Positions 24,023-34,710 of a DNA stretch of 47,357 nucleotides are shown piece after piece (the stretch's first letter is position 1; the number at the start of each line of letters is the position of its first letter). Source of the stretch: an uncultured Flavobacteriaceae bacterium (GTDB lineage: Bacteria > Bacteroidota > Bacteroidia > Flavobacteriales > Flavobacteriaceae); the NCBI GenBank assembly GCA_947489085.1, contig CANLCJ010000030.1, positions 1-47,357 of the forward strand, in the 5' to 3' direction. The notes beneath the pieces are model-generated. The model saw only the letters and a program-made list of their open reading frames with translations. It was not told the origin of the DNA and ran no database searches. The position numbers and the translations under genes were made by a program.

Positions 24023-24625
24023 TTAAGGTGTAATGTTTTTAAATAATTCTTCTAATTTTTGTTTAGAAGAGTGCCTAAGGGCTTCGAAAAAGCTCGTAAA
24101 TTCCGCTTCGAAATCGGCATAAGAATCTTCTAACTCGTGTATGGCTTCATGCATGCCAGATTTGTTGTTCGTTCTCCTGTTCATACCTTCCAAAACTCGT
24201 GTAATGCCTTTTAAGGAGCCATAACTTAGTAGCCAGTTGTCTGTAATCATATAAGGCATCATTTTTTGAATGCGTTCTGGTAAAACATCATAATAAGTCT
24301 GCAAAGAATTGTAGAAGTTTTCTATGTATGTTTCTAGGGGAATATCGCAATATTTTGTCCAGTTTTTAGCTAAAAAATGATCGTAAAGAATATCTACAAT
24401 AATACCAGAGTAATGTCCATATTTCTTATGCAGGCGTTTGGTGCTTTTTCTAAAAGTAGGGTGGCTATCTGTAAACGAGTCGATATGCCTGTGGAGTAAG
24501 ATCCCTATTTTTATATATTTCTTGTAATCGTTGTATTTTTTGCCTTTAATACCATCTGCCATAAAGTTGCCAATGGTTACCAAATCGTTATCTCCAGATA
24601 AATAAATATGCGCTAAGTAGTTCAT
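24023..24625 (-). CDS. acpH: Acyl carrier protein phosphodiesterase (AcpH-like)
   Basis: A 200-aa protein matching the AcpH family from the first residues: MNYLAHIYLSG, GNFMADGIKGKKY, LLHRHIDSFTDSHP and IIVDILYDHFLAKNW. These His and Asp residues (HIDSFTD, DHF) form the HD-type metal site. AcpH removes the 4'-phosphopantetheine arm from holo-acyl carrier protein. Some flavobacterial homologues are annotated only as DUF479. It is divergent from glmM; the two share a short promoter region. Confidence 0.9.
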   Translation of the reverse strand: MNYLAHIYLSGDNDLVTIGNFMADGIKGKKYNDYKKYIKIGILLHRHIDSFTDSHPTFRKSTKRLHKKYGHYSGIIVDILYDHFLAKNWTKYCDIPLETYIENFYNSLQTYYDVLPERIQKMMPYMITDNWLLSYGSLKGITRVLEGMNRRTNNKSGMHEAIHELEDSYADFEAEFTSFFEALRHSSKQKLEELFKNITP

Positions 24626-24672
24626 TTGTGAAAATTACAAATTCCACAGTTACAAATACAATTTTGAAACTG

Positions 24673-24680
24673 TATATTTG
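24673..24680 (+). promoter_or_regulatory. -7 box of glmM
   Basis: TATATTTG matches the Bacteroidota -7 consensus TAnnTTTG exactly, 24 bases before the chosen start codon, which gives a short leader. No clear -33 TTG is seen at the usual spacing. Confidence 0.6.
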
Positions 24681-24704
24681 CGCTACTATTTACAAATAAT
24701 TTTT

Positions 24705-26096
24705 ATGACACTTATAAAATCAATTTCAGGAATAAGAGGTACCATTGGTGGTAAAATGGGTGAAAATTTAACACCCATAGATGCCGTTAAATTTGCAGCG
24801 GCCTATGGCGCGTGGTTAAAACAAGAACGCAGTAAAGAGACTTACCGTGTAGTAGTTGGAAGAGATGCTCGTATTTCTGGTAAAATGATTCAAGATTTGG
24901 TTATGAATACGTTAGTGGGAATGGGTATTCATGTTATAGATTTAGACTTATCTACAACCCCAACCGTAGAAGTAGCAGTACCTATGGAACATGCAGACGG
25001 TGGTATTATTTTAACAGCCAGCCATAACCCTAAACAATGGAATGCCTTAAAATTACTTAACGAAAAAGGAGAGTTTTTAGATGCTGTTGAAGGTGCTAAA
25101 ATTTTAGATTTGGCAGAAGGTGGCTCTATTACATTTGCAGATGTTGATGCTTTAGGAAAAATTACAAAAAACGATGCTTACATCGATTTACATATCGAAG
25201 AGGTATTGGCATTGCCTTTGGTAACTAAAAACGCCATAGAAAAAGGAAATTTTAAAGTTGTTGTAGATGGTGTAAATTCTACAGGAGGTATTGTTATTCC
25301 GTTACTTCTTGAAGCTTTAGGCGTAGAGGTTGTTAAATTATACTGCGATCCTACAGGGCATTTTCCACACAATCCAGAACCTTTAAAAGAACATTTAACA
25401 GATCTTTCTCAGGCAGTAAAAAAACACAATGCAGATTTTGGTATCGTAGTAGATCCAGATGTAGACCGCTTGGCATTTATGGATGAAAACGGTAATATGT
25501 TTGGAGAAGAGTATACTTTAGTGGCCTGTGCCGATTATGTGTTAAGCAAAACACCTGGCAATACTGTAAGTAATATGAGTTCTACACGTGCGTTGCGCGA
25601 TGTTACCGAAAAACATGGTGGTACGTACGAGGCTTCTGCAGTAGGAGAGGTTAATGTGGTAAAGCTTATGAAAGCAAATCAAGTAAAAATTGGAGGAGAA
25701 GGCAACGGCGGTATTATATATCCAGAATTGCATTATGGTAGAGATGCTTTGGTAGGTGTTGCTTTGTTTTTAAGTTTGTTGGCAGAAAAAGACATGACAG
25801 TTAGCGCACTAAGAAGTACGTATCCTGATTATTACATGAGCAAGAAGAAGATACAGTTAACGCCAGATTTAGATGTTGATGGTATTTTAAGTGCGATGGA
25901 AAACCGTTATCAAAACGAAAAATTGACGACTGTTGATGGTGTGAAAATTGATTTTTCTGAAAGCTGGGTACATTTACGCAAAAGTAATACAGAACCTATT
26001 ATTAGAATTTACACAGAGGCAAAATCTCAAGATGAAGCAGATACTCTAGCAGATAAATTTATTGCAGAAATTGAAACTATAGCTGCTGATAACTAA
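24705..26096 (+). CDS. glmM: Phosphoglucosamine mutase
   Basis: A 463-aa member of the phosphohexomutase family. TASHNPKQWNALKL carries the phospho-accepting Ser (near residue 105), VDPDVDRLAF the magnesium-binding loop, GEGNGGIIYPELHYGRDA the sugar-binding loop and RKSNTEPIIRIYTEA the phosphate-binding loop. The arrangement and length fit GlmM, which converts glucosamine 6-phosphate to glucosamine 1-phosphate for peptidoglycan and lipopolysaccharide; a phosphomannomutase activity is the alternative. The start at 24705 gives MTLIKSISGIRGTIGG, typical of the family; an upstream ATG at 24678 would lie inside the -7 box. Confidence 0.9.
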   Translation: MTLIKSISGIRGTIGGKMGENLTPIDAVKFAAAYGAWLKQERSKETYRVVVGRDARISGKMIQDLVMNTLVGMGIHVIDLDLSTTPTVEVAVPMEHADGGIILTASHNPKQWNALKLLNEKGEFLDAVEGAKILDLAEGGSITFADVDALGKITKNDAYIDLHIEEVLALPLVTKNAIEKGNFKVVVDGVNSTGGIVIPLLLEALGVEVVKLYCDPTGHFPHNPEPLKEHLTDLSQAVKKHNADFGIVVDPDVDRLAFMDENGNMFGEEYTLVACADYVLSKTPGNTVSNMSSTRALRDVTEKHGGTYEASAVGEVNVVKLMKANQVKIGGEGNGGIIYPELHYGRDALVGVALFLSLLAEKDMTVSALRSTYPDYYMSKKKIQLTPDLDVDGILSAMENRYQNEKLTTVDGVKIDFSESWVHLRKSNTEPIIRIYTEAKSQDEADTLADKFIAEIETIAADN

Positions 26097-26111
26097 GATG
26101 ATTTGATAATG

Positions 26112-26148
26112 AATACCCACTTAAAACCTATTTTAGGTGGGTATTTTT
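26112..26148 (+). terminator. Rho-independent terminator of glmM
   Basis: AATACCCACTTAAAA (26112-26126) and TTTTAGGTGGGTATT (26131-26145) pair along 15 positions with one G-T pair and a CCTA loop, followed by T's. Confidence 0.88.
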
Positions 26149-26248
26149 ATTTTATAGTATGCTTGCTTTAAGTTAATTGTAATTTTTTAAAAGCAATTAT
26201 CTAATTTTTAGCTGTAATTTTTAATTAAGGTGCAAACACGGTTTTAAA

Positions 26249-27196
26249 ATGGCAACAGAAAAACATACGTTACACCACCGTAATAGAAACAAAGCGCAAT
26301 ACGATCTAGAAGTGTTGCAGCAAAAATCTCCTGACTTAAAAGCATTCTTAAAACTCAATACATACGGTAATCTATCTGTAGATTTTGCAAACCCTAAAGC
26401 CGTAAAAACTTTAAATAAAGCCATTTTAAAACACTACTACGGCATATCCTATTGGGAGTTTCCCGATTATAATTTGTGTCCGCCTATACCTGGTCGTGCA
26501 GATTATATCCATTACATGGCAGATCTTTTGCAGCAATCTAATTTTGGAATTTTACCTAACGGTCAACACATAAAATGTTTAGATATAGGTGTTGGTGCTA
26601 CCTGTATTTACCCCATTATTGCAGTTGTAGATTACAATTGGCATTGTATAGGTGCAGATGTGGCTCCTAAGTCTATAGCAGCTTCTAATGCTATAATAGC
26701 TTCTAATACAATACTGAAAAACAATGTAATATGCCGTTTGCAATCTAAACCTAAGCACATTTTTAAAGGGATTATACAGCCCAAAGAACGTATAGATTTA
26801 ACAGTGTGCAATCCGCCATTTCACAGTTCTAAAGCAGAGGCTTTAAAAGGGACTAAACGAAAAATAAAAAATTTAACAGGTAAGGCTAATAATACGCCCC
26901 AACTAAATTTTGCAGGCATACACAACGAGCTTATCTATAAAGGTGGAGAGTTAAATTTTATAACAACCATGATTTTAGAAAGCAAATTGTTTTCTAAACA
27001 GTGTTTTTGGTTTTCTACCTTAGTTTCTAAACAAGCACATTTAAGAGCCATTTATAAATGTTTAAAACAAACGGAAGCTTTTAATGTAAAAACTATTTCT
27101 ATGGGTACAAGTAATAAAATAACACGGATTGTAGCGTGGACGTATCTTAACACAGAAGAACAAGAGGCTTGGGCTAAAAGCCGTTGGGGATCGTAA
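26249..27196 (+). CDS. rlmF: 23S rRNA adenine(1618)-N6 methyltransferase
   Basis: A 315-aa protein that follows RlmF closely: HHRNRNKAQYDLEVL, VDFANPKAVKTLNKAIL, CPPIPGRADYIHYMADLL, CLDIGVGATCIYPII (S-adenosylmethionine-binding loop) and VCNPPFHSS, the NPPF catalytic motif. It methylates A1618 of 23S rRNA. Its stop codon lies three bases from that of the convergent acyltransferase gene, so the two transcripts must overlap. Confidence 0.95.
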   Translation: MATEKHTLHHRNRNKAQYDLEVLQQKSPDLKAFLKLNTYGNLSVDFANPKAVKTLNKAILKHYYGISYWEFPDYNLCPPIPGRADYIHYMADLLQQSNFGILPNGQHIKCLDIGVGATCIYPIIAVVDYNWHCIGADVAPKSIAASNAIIASNTILKNNVICRLQSKPKHIFKGIIQPKERIDLTVCNPPFHSSKAEALKGTKRKIKNLTGKANNTPQLNFAGIHNELIYKGGELNFITTMILESKLFSKQCFWFSTLVSKQAHLRAIYKCLKQTEAFNVKTISMGTSNKITRIVAWTYLNTEEQEAWAKSRWGS

Positions 27197-27199
27197 TTA

Positions 27200-28081
27200 T
27201 TATTTGGGGGCTTTATTTCTGTGTTTCCAACGTTTGTGCGTCCATAAATAATATTCTGGGGCTTCATAAATTTGCTCCTCAACACGTTTTAATGCCATAT
27301 CTGTAATGTCGTAATCTTTACAATCTTTAGGAGTTTTGCTTAACTCAGAAAATGTAGCTTCATAAAAACCGCGCTTCACTTTCTTTACTTTTAAAAACAA
27401 AGTGGCCATGTCTAAGCGTTTGGCTAAAATCTCTGCGCCAACATGGGCGGGTACAGTTACCCCCATAAACGCTTTCCAGTGCAAAGCTTTACTACGTTTT
27501 GGAGACTGGTCGAACACAAAACCATTAAAAGTAAGTTCTTTATTTCTTTTAGCTCTTACCAACTTAGGGTAGGTTTCTTTGGTGGTAATAAGCTCTGTGT
27601 TGTATTTAGCGCGTATGCGTTTTACAAGCTTATCAAAATAAGGATTACTCAGTTTTTTGTATACAGCATATCCATTATGGTTCATGTGTGTTTGCAGTAT
27701 AAATATCCATTCCCAACTCGCATAATGGCCTAGAAAAAGAATGGCACTTCTGTTTTCCTTTTCTAGAGCATGTATCATCTCCACATTAGTAAACACATAA
27801 CGTCTTTGCAATTCTTTTTTAGATATGGTTATAGACTTTACAGCTTCTACAATCATGTCGCATAAATGGTGGTAAAATGCTTTAGTAATGGCCAGAATTT
27901 CAGCTTCATTTTTTTCAGGAAACACAAGGTGTAAATTTTCTAGTACTACTTTTTTGCGATAACCAACTATGCGGTATAATAAAATGTAAACGCCATCTGA
28001 AACTGCATAAAGTAAACGAAAGGGCAGTATAGAAATACACCATAAAATAGGATAAAGAATGATATAAGCTAATAAATGCAT
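27200..28081 (-). CDS. LpxL/HtrB-type lipid A acyltransferase
   Basis: A 293-aa protein of the lysophospholipid/lipid A acyltransferase family. It has an N-terminal membrane helix (AYIILYPILWCISILPF) and the HX4E catalytic motif GHYASWEW near residue 120. Later parts (FVFDQSPKRSKALHWKAFMG, VPAHVGAEILAKRL) match the family. It adds a secondary acyl chain to lipid A or related lipids at the inner membrane. The exact acyl donor and position cannot be read. Confidence 0.9.
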   Translation of the reverse strand: MHLLAYIILYPILWCISILPFRLLYAVSDGVYILLYRIVGYRKKVVLENLHLVFPEKNEAEILAITKAFYHHLCDMIVEAVKSITISKKELQRRYVFTNVEMIHALEKENRSAILFLGHYASWEWIFILQTHMNHNGYAVYKKLSNPYFDKLVKRIRAKYNTELITTKETYPKLVRAKRNKELTFNGFVFDQSPKRSKALHWKAFMGVTVPAHVGAEILAKRLDMATLFLKVKKVKRGFYEATFSELSKTPKDCKDYDITDMALKRVEEQIYEAPEYYLWTHKRWKHRNKAPK

Positions 28082-28143
28082 TTATAAGTTTTAGATTTGT
28101 AAGCGCAAAGATATATTAATTTGAATTTAATCGTTTTAATCTT

Positions 28144-28794
28144 ATGAGTAAAATAGATGCTATTACAATCCTAATTATTTTGGCCAATGTGCTTATTTCA
28201 AATAAAGGGTTTAGTGATTTTAGTTTTTTTGAAAAATATAAATTTCAAGTTGGCAGAATACGTCAAGGAGAACAAATACGCATGTTTAGCTCTGGATTTT
28301 TGCATGCAGATATGCAGCATCTTTTGTTTAATATGTTATCGCTTTATTTTTTTGCGGGTAGTGTTATTTCTTATTTAGGTACGTTTCATTTTGCAATAGT
28401 ATACGTAGGAAGCTTAGTAATAGGGAGTTTAATATCCTTATATTTTCATAAAGACGAATACCACTATTCTGCTGTTGGCGCCAGTGGAGCAGTAAGTGGC
28501 GTTATTTATTCTGCCATACTTTTACAACCAAACATGAGTTTGTATTTGTTTTTTATTCCCATACCTATTCCAGCTTATATTTTTGGTATAGGTTATTTAT
28601 TGTATTCTATTTACGGAATGAAAAATAGAGTAGGCAATATTGGCCACGATGCCCATTTTGGAGGTGCTGTGGGAGGGTATATTATTACGCTTATACTGTC
28701 TCCTTGGGTATTACAAAGTAATTTTTTAATGGTAATTTTACTTGCTATACCAGTGCTTATTCTTTTCGTTTTAAGAAAATTAGGTAAGATGTAG
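28144..28794 (+). CDS. Rhomboid family intramembrane serine protease
   Basis: A 216-aa, six-helix membrane protein. GASGAVSG gives the catalytic Ser114 (GxSG) and HFGGAVGG gives His171; HADMQHLLFNM at about 54-64 is the conserved loop-1/TM2 region with its His and Asn. Rhomboids cleave within or near the membrane. The substrates are unknown. It is followed by lon after a 156-base gap. Confidence 0.93.
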   Translation: MSKIDAITILIILANVLISNKGFSDFSFFEKYKFQVGRIRQGEQIRMFSSGFLHADMQHLLFNMLSLYFFAGSVISYLGTFHFAIVYVGSLVIGSLISLYFHKDEYHYSAVGASGAVSGVIYSAILLQPNMSLYLFFIPIPIPAYIFGIGYLLYSIYGMKNRVGNIGHDAHFGGAVGGYIITLILSPWVLQSNFLMVILLAIPVLILFVLRKLGKM

Positions 28795-28950
28795 CAATGC
28801 CCAAGCATTGGCATAACTATTGACTTATATAAGTTGCGAGCCAATTTACCGACTATTTAATTAATTGAAGAATAAATAGTTAAGACTAAGTACTAAAATT
28901 ATAAAAACAAAATCATTTTGTTGTAATGACATTATGACCTATGTAGAAGT

Positions 28951-31401
28951 ATGAAAAAATCTAATTTTATGACGTTTGACAGTTTGTCACTACAGGAATT
29001 TGATGAAAACTCAGAATTAATTCCTTTAATGACGCCAGAGGACGAGGAGGCTATAAATAACGAGGAACTACCAGAAACGCTATCGATTTTATCATTGCGA
29101 AATACGGTGCTGTTTCCAGGTGTAGTAATCCCTATTACAGCAGGAAGAGACCAATCTATAAAACTTATTAACGATGCTAATAAAGGCAGTAAAGTAATAG
29201 GTGTAGTAGCACAAATGGACGAGACTGTAGAAAACCCAACTGCTGGAGATATTTATACCACAGGAACAGTAGCACGTATTCTACGCGTCTTAAAAATGCC
29301 AGATGGTAACGTAACTGTTATTATTCAAGGAAAAAAACGTTTTGAAATAGAGGAAGTTATTACAGAGCAACCTTATATTACCGCTACAGTTAAAGACGTT
29401 CCAGAAACCAAGCCAGCTCTAAGAAGTAAGGAGTTTGGAGCTATTATAGATTCTATAAAAGACTTGGCTTTAGAGATTATTAAAGAAAGCCCTAACATTC
29501 CAAGTGAGGCATCTTTTGCCATAAAAAATATAGAAAGCAACTCGTTTTTAGTAAACTTTGTGTCTTCTAACATGAATCTTACTGTACTCGATAAACAAGA
29601 GTTGTTAGAAATAAACGATTTAAAAAGCAGAGCATTAGCAACGCTTAAATACATGAATGTTGAGTTTCAAAAACTAGAACTTAAAAACGACATACAGTCT
29701 AAAGTTCAAATGGATATGAGCCAGCAACAGCGTGAGTACTTCTTACACCAACAAATGAAAACCATTCAAGAAGAATTGGGAGGTGTTAGCCATGACGAAG
29801 AGATAGATGAAATGAAGGCTAAGGCCAAAACTAAAAAGTGGGACGAAAAAATAGCCAAGCATTTCGATAAAGAAATAGGGAAATTGCAGCGCATGAATCC
29901 GCAAGTGGCAGAATACTCCATACAACGCAACTATTTAGAGCTTTTTTTAGATTTACCATGGAACACATTTAGCAAAGATAAGTTCGATTTAAAACGCGCT
30001 AAAAAAGTACTAGATAAAGACCACTACGGACTAGACGATGTAAAGCGAAGAATTATAGAGTATTTAGCAGTTTTAAAGTTGCGTAACGATATGAAATCGC
30101 CTATACTGTGTCTTTATGGCCCTCCGGGCGTAGGTAAAACCTCTTTAGGAAAGTCTATAGCACAGTCATTAGGTCGCGAATATGTGCGTATTTCTCTAGG
30201 CGGATTAAGAGACGAAGCCGAAATACGAGGACACCGTAAGACTTATATTGGTGCCATGCCTGGTCGTATTATACAAAGCTTAAAAAAAGCAGGAACTTCT
30301 AATCCCGTTTTTGTTTTAGATGAAATTGATAAATTATCGAATTCTCACCAAGGCGACCCATCTTCTGCAATGTTAGAAGTGTTAGACCCTGAACAAAACA
30401 GTGAGTTCTATGATAATTTCTTAGAAATGGGCTACGACCTCTCTAAGGTGATGTTTATTGCCACATCTAACAGTTTAGCAACCATACAGCCAGCACTTAG
30501 AGACCGTATGGAAATAATAAATGTTACAGGGTACACCATAGAAGAAAAGGTAGAGATAGCCAAACGCCATTTATTACCAAAACAGTTGGAAGAACACGGT
30601 TTAGATGCCTCGCATTTAAAAATAGGAAAAGCACAGCTAGAGAAAATAGTAGAAGGCTATACCAGAGAATCTGGTGTAAGAGGTTTAGAGAAACAAATTG
30701 CAAAAATGGTACGTTTTGCAGCCAAGAACATTGCAATGGAAGAAACGTACAACATAAAAGTTACAAACGAAGATATTATAGAAGTGCTTGGTGGCCCTAA
30801 ATTAGAGCGCGACAAATACGAAAACAACAACGTTGCAGGTGTAGTTACAGGTTTAGCATGGACAAGTGTAGGTGGAGATATTTTATTTATAGAATCCATC
30901 CTTTCTAAAGGAAAAGGCAATTTAAGTATTACAGGAAACCTAGGAAAGGTAATGAAGGAGTCTGCAACCATAGCCATGGAGTATATTAAATCTAATGCAG
31001 AGACCTTTGGTATAGACAACAGTATTTTCGATAAATATAATGTACATATACATGTACCAGAGGGGGCAACACCTAAAGATGGACCAAGTGCAGGTATTAC
31101 TATGCTAACCTCTTTAGTCTCTTTATTTACACAAAAAAAGGTAAAAAAGAGTATTGCTATGACGGGAGAAATTACGTTACGCGGAAAAGTATTGCCTGTA
31201 GGAGGGATTAAAGAAAAGATTTTAGCAGCAAAACGTGCTAGAATAAAAGAAATTCTATTGTGCGAAGATAATAGAAGAGATATTGAAGAGATTAAAGCTG
31301 ATTATTTAAAAGGGTTAACATTTCACTACGTAAAGGACATGAGTGAAGTTATCGATCTAGCATTAACAAATCAGAATGTAAAAAATGCGAAAAAACTTTA
31401 A
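28951..31401 (+). CDS. lon: Lon protease (endopeptidase La)
   Basis: An 816-aa ATP-dependent cytoplasmic protease. The N-terminal substrate domain begins near residue 40 ([19 protein letters not shown]). The AAA+ module has Walker [12 protein letters not shown] (about 390-400) and Walker [10 protein letters not shown]. The proteolytic domain has [11 protein letters not shown] with Ser near 713 and [13 protein letters not shown] with the partner Lys. It degrades misfolded and regulatory proteins. An in-frame ATG six codons downstream is a possible alternative start. The 3' end overlaps the LysM gene by 17 bases. Confidence 0.97.
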   Translation: MKKSNFMTFDSLSLQEFDENSELIPLMTPEDEEAINNEELPETLSILSLRNTVLFPGVVIPITAGRDQSIKLINDANKGSKVIGVVAQMDETVENPTAGDIYTTGTVARILRVLKMPDGNVTVIIQGKKRFEIEEVITEQPYITATVKDVPETKPALRSKEFGAIIDSIKDLALEIIKESPNIPSEASFAIKNIESNSFLVNFVSSNMNLTVLDKQELLEINDLKSRALATLKYMNVEFQKLELKNDIQSKVQMDMSQQQREYFLHQQMKTIQEELGGVSHDEEIDEMKAKAKTKKWDEKIAKHFDKEIGKLQRMNPQVAEYSIQRNYLELFLDLPWNTFSKDKFDLKRAKKVLDKDHYGLDDVKRRIIEYLAVLKLRNDMKSPILCLYGPPGVGKTSLGKSIAQSLGREYVRISLGGLRDEAEIRGHRKTYIGAMPGRIIQSLKKAGTSNPVFVLDEIDKLSNSHQGDPSSAMLEVLDPEQNSEFYDNFLEMGYDLSKVMFIATSNSLATIQPALRDRMEIINVTGYTIEEKVEIAKRHLLPKQLEEHGLDASHLKIGKAQLEKIVEGYTRESGVRGLEKQIAKMVRFAAKNIAMEETYNIKVTNEDIIEVLGGPKLERDKYENNNVAGVVTGLAWTSVGGDILFIESILSKGKGNLSITGNLGKVMKESATIAMEYIKSNAETFGIDNSIFDKYNVHIHVPEGATPKDGPSAGITMLTSLVSLFTQKKVKKSIAMTGEITLRGKVLPVGGIKEKILAAKRARIKEILLCEDNRRDIEEIKADYLKGLTFHYVKDMSEVIDLALTNQNVKNAKKL

Positions 31402-31930
31402 ACACATACTGGTTTTTATAAGTATACTAAGTAGTAATATGGCTGTATTTGGTCAAATACAGCCATATTATAAAGATGTATTGTTAAATGGAAAGCCCGC
31501 AAAACTCAATGTGGCTACGGGAGAATTTATAATGTTGGATACCACCACCACACTATACAATTATGTAAAACCTAAAAAAGAAAAGGTAACTCTTGTTGTA
31601 CCTCAGAAAGAAGAAGTTGTTCCAGATTACAACTACCATATTGTTAAAAAAGGAGAAACTTTATTAGACATATCCAAACAACACAACGTACTGTTAGGAA
31701 CACTAAAAAAATACAACAATTTAGAAACAACATTAGTAGCTCCAGGACAACGCATAAGATTAAGTGCGCCAGAAAAAAATGAAGAGAATACTAATATCTG
31801 GATTGTATCAAAAGGCGAAACACTTTATAGTATAGCAACAAAAAATAACATGCGTGTAAAGCAGCTAAAAGCTTTAAATGGCATTAAAGCTAATACCATT
31901 GTAGTAGGGCAGAAATTACGTTTAAAATAG
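31385..31930 (+). CDS. Exported protein with two LysM domains
   Basis: A 181-aa protein with a signal peptide ([20 protein letters not shown]) and two LysM peptidoglycan-binding domains: [19 protein letters not shown]...GQRIRL (about 83-125) and [18 protein letters not shown]...GQKLRLK (about 139-181). No catalytic domain is present. It probably binds the cell wall as an adaptor. Its start lies inside the end of lon (17-base overlap, different frame), so translation is probably coupled; porQ follows 75 bases later. Confidence 0.9.
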   Translation: MRKNFKHILVFISILSSNMAVFGQIQPYYKDVLLNGKPAKLNVATGEFIMLDTTTTLYNYVKPKKEKVTLVVPQKEEVVPDYNYHIVKKGETLLDISKQHNVLLGTLKKYNNLETTLVAPGQRIRLSAPEKNEENTNIWIVSKGETLYSIATKNNMRVKQLKALNGIKANTIVVGQKLRLK

Positions 31931-32005
31931 AAATATTGGTGTCTAAAAAAATAAAAAAGATATACCATCGTTCTAAAATAGATTCGTTTACTTTGTAACG
32001 TAAAT

Positions 32006-33025
32006 ATGCTAAGAAAAATTACCGTTGTATTTTGCTTTTTTTTTATAACGCTTACCTATGCCCAGGTAGGGGGAGAATCCACATTTCAGTTTTTAAATTT
32101 AGTATCATCGCCAAGACAAGCCGCTTTAGGTGGGCGAGTATATACTAATGTAGATTACGATGTTACCCAACCTCTATATAACCCCGCTACTATTAACGAT
32201 GAAATGGATAATCAGTTGGCTCTTAATTACACGAGCTATTTGGGCGGTATTGGTTACGGAACTGCGGCATATGCGTATACAGTAGATAGACGTACCAAAA
32301 CATTTCATGCAGGGGTTACCTATATTAACTATGGTTCTTTCGATGGATTTGACGAAAGTGGAAACTCTACAGGGACTTTTAATGGTAGTGAAACAGCACT
32401 TTCTTTAGGTTATGCACTACAAATAGGGTACTCTAATTTCTATTTTGGTACCAATATAAAGTTTATAACATCTAAATTAGAGCAATACACCTCGTTAGGT
32501 GCCGCAGCAGATTTAGCATTGCTATACAACGACAAAGATATCGATTTTCAAGCCACAATAGTAATTCGCAATTTAGGAGCTCAACTTACAACGTTTGCAG
32601 GCACTAACGAGCCATTGCCTTTCGAAGTAGGTTTTGGAATGTCTCAAACCCTAGAACATGTGCCATTGCGTTGGCATTTTACTTTAGAAAATTTACAAGA
32701 GTGGCCTATAGGAAGACCAAACCCTGCAAGAACTTCTAGCGATTTAGAGGGTAATGAAACCGCAGAAGATATAGGTTTCTTTGGGCAAGTAATTCGGCAT
32801 ACAATCCTTGGGTTAGAGCTATTCCCAGAGAAGGGATTTAATCTAAGGCTGGGGTATAATTTTCGCCGCTCTGATGAGCTTCGTGTACTCGAACAACGCA
32901 ACTTTTCAGGTATTTCAGCAGGTTTTGCTTTAAAACTAAACAAATTACGCTTTAGCTATACCCATGCTAAATATGCAAGTGCTGCAAACTCCAACTTTTT
33001 TGGAGTTCAAATCGATTTGCAGTAA
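32006..33025 (+). CDS. porQ: Type IX secretion system protein PorQ
   Basis: A 339-aa outer-membrane protein with a signal peptide (VVFCFFFITLTYAQ) and the PorQ/PorV-like beginning GGESTFQFLNLVSSPRQAALGGRVYT, followed by amphipathic beta strands (FYFGTNIKFITSKLE, FSYTHAKYASAANSNFFGVQIDL at the end). PorQ is an accessory T9SS component, acting at the outer membrane near the attachment complex. It lies between the LysM gene and cmk on the same strand. Confidence 0.9.
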   Translation: MLRKITVVFCFFFITLTYAQVGGESTFQFLNLVSSPRQAALGGRVYTNVDYDVTQPLYNPATINDEMDNQLALNYTSYLGGIGYGTAAYAYTVDRRTKTFHAGVTYINYGSFDGFDESGNSTGTFNGSETALSLGYALQIGYSNFYFGTNIKFITSKLEQYTSLGAAADLALLYNDKDIDFQATIVIRNLGAQLTTFAGTNEPLPFEVGFGMSQTLEHVPLRWHFTLENLQEWPIGRPNPARTSSDLEGNETAEDIGFFGQVIRHTILGLELFPEKGFNLRLGYNFRRSDELRVLEQRNFSGISAGFALKLNKLRFSYTHAKYASAANSNFFGVQIDLQ

Positions 33026-33094
33026 TTAAATTGTAGAAATACATTTTATACTCTTTCTCATATTGTGTATTTTTGGGGTCTCGAAAAACATACA

Positions 33095-33784
33095 ATGTCA
33101 AAAATAACTATAGCCATAGACGGCTTCTCTTCAACAGGAAAAAGTACAGTAGCTAAACAAATAGCAAATCATTTAGGTTACATTTATGTAGACTCTGGTG
33201 CTATGTACCGAGCTGTTACACTATATGCCGTACAGAATGCGATAATTTCTAAAGAAAAATTTGATAAAGAAACATTAATAAAGCACTTAAGCCGTATAGA
33301 TCTAACATTCAATTTTAATAAAGCACTAGGCTATGCAGAAGTCTATCTTAATAGAGTTAATGTAGAACACCTTATACGCACATTAGAAATATCTGGTTAT
33401 GTTAGTAAAGTAGCAGCAATATCAGAAGTACGACACAAGTTGGTTGCTATTCAAAAACAATTAGGCGTAAATAAAGGAGTGGTTATGGATGGCAGAGACA
33501 TAGGCACAGTAGTGTTTCCAAATGCCGAACTAAAAATATTTATGATAGCATCTGCCGAGAAACGTGCCAAAAGACGCTATAAAGAATTAATAGACCGAGG
33601 AGATGATATTACTTATGAAGCCGTTTTAAAAAACGTTACAGAACGTGATTATATAGATACGCATAGGGAAGATTCCCCTCTTGTAAAAGCAGAAGACGCA
33701 ATAGAGCTGGATAATTCTGATATGACTATAGAAGAACAATTAGACCATGTGCTTGGGTTAATTTCCAACACTTTAGCACCATAA
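33095..33784 (+). CDS. cmk: Cytidylate kinase
   Basis: A 229-aa kinase with the P-loop GFSSTGKST (residues 9-17), YVDSGAMYRAVTL and MDGRDIGTVVFPNAELKIFM, which are signatures of (d)CMP kinase. It phosphorylates CMP and dCMP to the diphosphates. The start MSKITIAIDGFSS at 33095 is normal; an in-frame ATG at 33065 would add ten residues and is unlikely. Confidence 0.95.
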   Translation: MSKITIAIDGFSSTGKSTVAKQIANHLGYIYVDSGAMYRAVTLYAVQNAIISKEKFDKETLIKHLSRIDLTFNFNKALGYAEVYLNRVNVEHLIRTLEISGYVSKVAAISEVRHKLVAIQKQLGVNKGVVMDGRDIGTVVFPNAELKIFMIASAEKRAKRRYKELIDRGDDITYEAVLKNVTERDYIDTHREDSPLVKAEDAIELDNSDMTIEEQLDHVLGLISNTLAP

Positions 33785-33981
33785 AAAATAAGCTAATTCT
33801 AAAATTTTATCAAAATAAAAGTTAAAATTTTGCAAATTTCGATAACCAACATAAATACATGGTTTTCAGTATCTTGTTTTACTTTCAAGAAATTCAATAG
33901 TGGTAAAATCTCAAAAATATGATAGTTTTTTAGTATATTAACGACAAACACAGTGTTATATAAACTAAATCAATCACAACA

Positions 33982-34686
33982 ATGAGACGTATTTTACCCC
34001 AATTATTCCTATTGATCTTTTTAAATGGATTTTCGCAAACAATAGATTTAACAGACTATAATAAATTTTTAAAAGAACATGTTTCCTCTAAAGGTGTAGT
34101 TAACTACGAAAAGGTAATTAAAAACATTGAAGACCTTAATAAAATAACATTAAGTTTTTCTAAAATATCTCCTAACAGAGGTTGGACAAATAGCGAGAAG
34201 AAATCGTATTGGATAAACTTTTACAACGCCAATGTTATCAAACTTTTGGCAGAACATTACCCTTTAAAGAGTATTAATTATGTGCCAGATGCTTTCCAAA
34301 ATAAAATTATAGACTTTGCAGGTACTAAAGTATCCCTAGATAATATAGAACACGAAATTTTAAGAAAGCTAGGAGATCCAAGAGTGCATTTTGCATTATA
34401 TTCTACAGCAATATCTTCTCCAATGCTAAAGCGAACGGCTTACGAACCAGAGAATATTGAAGATGAACTTGGTATAGCTACAAGTAACTTTTTAAACGAT
34501 CCAACAAAAAATATTATTGATCCAAAAGTGAGTAAAATATCTAAAACTTTCGATTGGTACAAAGACGATTTTGCAAGTTTAAACGATATTATAAACTTTA
34601 TTAACATCCATTCTGGAGGTACAAAAATTACAACAGAAACAAAATTATCTTATATGGATTATAATTGGAATTTGCATACCAAATAA
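33982..34686 (+). CDS. DUF547 exported protein
   Basis: A 234-aa protein with a signal peptide (ILPQLFLLIFLNGFSQ). The body has KKSYWINFYNANVIKLL, DNIEHEILRKLGDPRVHFAL and a C-terminal YMDYNWNLH, the conserved blocks of DUF547. The function of the family is unknown. Conserved His, Glu, Trp and Asn residues in the first two blocks hint at an active or binding site. It ends 25 bases before a bidirectional terminator. Confidence 0.88.
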   Translation: MRRILPQLFLLIFLNGFSQTIDLTDYNKFLKEHVSSKGVVNYEKVIKNIEDLNKITLSFSKISPNRGWTNSEKKSYWINFYNANVIKLLAEHYPLKSINYVPDAFQNKIIDFAGTKVSLDNIEHEILRKLGDPRVHFALYSTAISSPMLKRTAYEPENIEDELGIATSNFLNDPTKNIIDPKVSKISKTFDWYKDDFASLNDIINFINIHSGGTKITTETKLSYMDYNWNLHTK

Positions 34687-34710
34687 GCACATTAGAGTTA
34701 GCATAAAATA

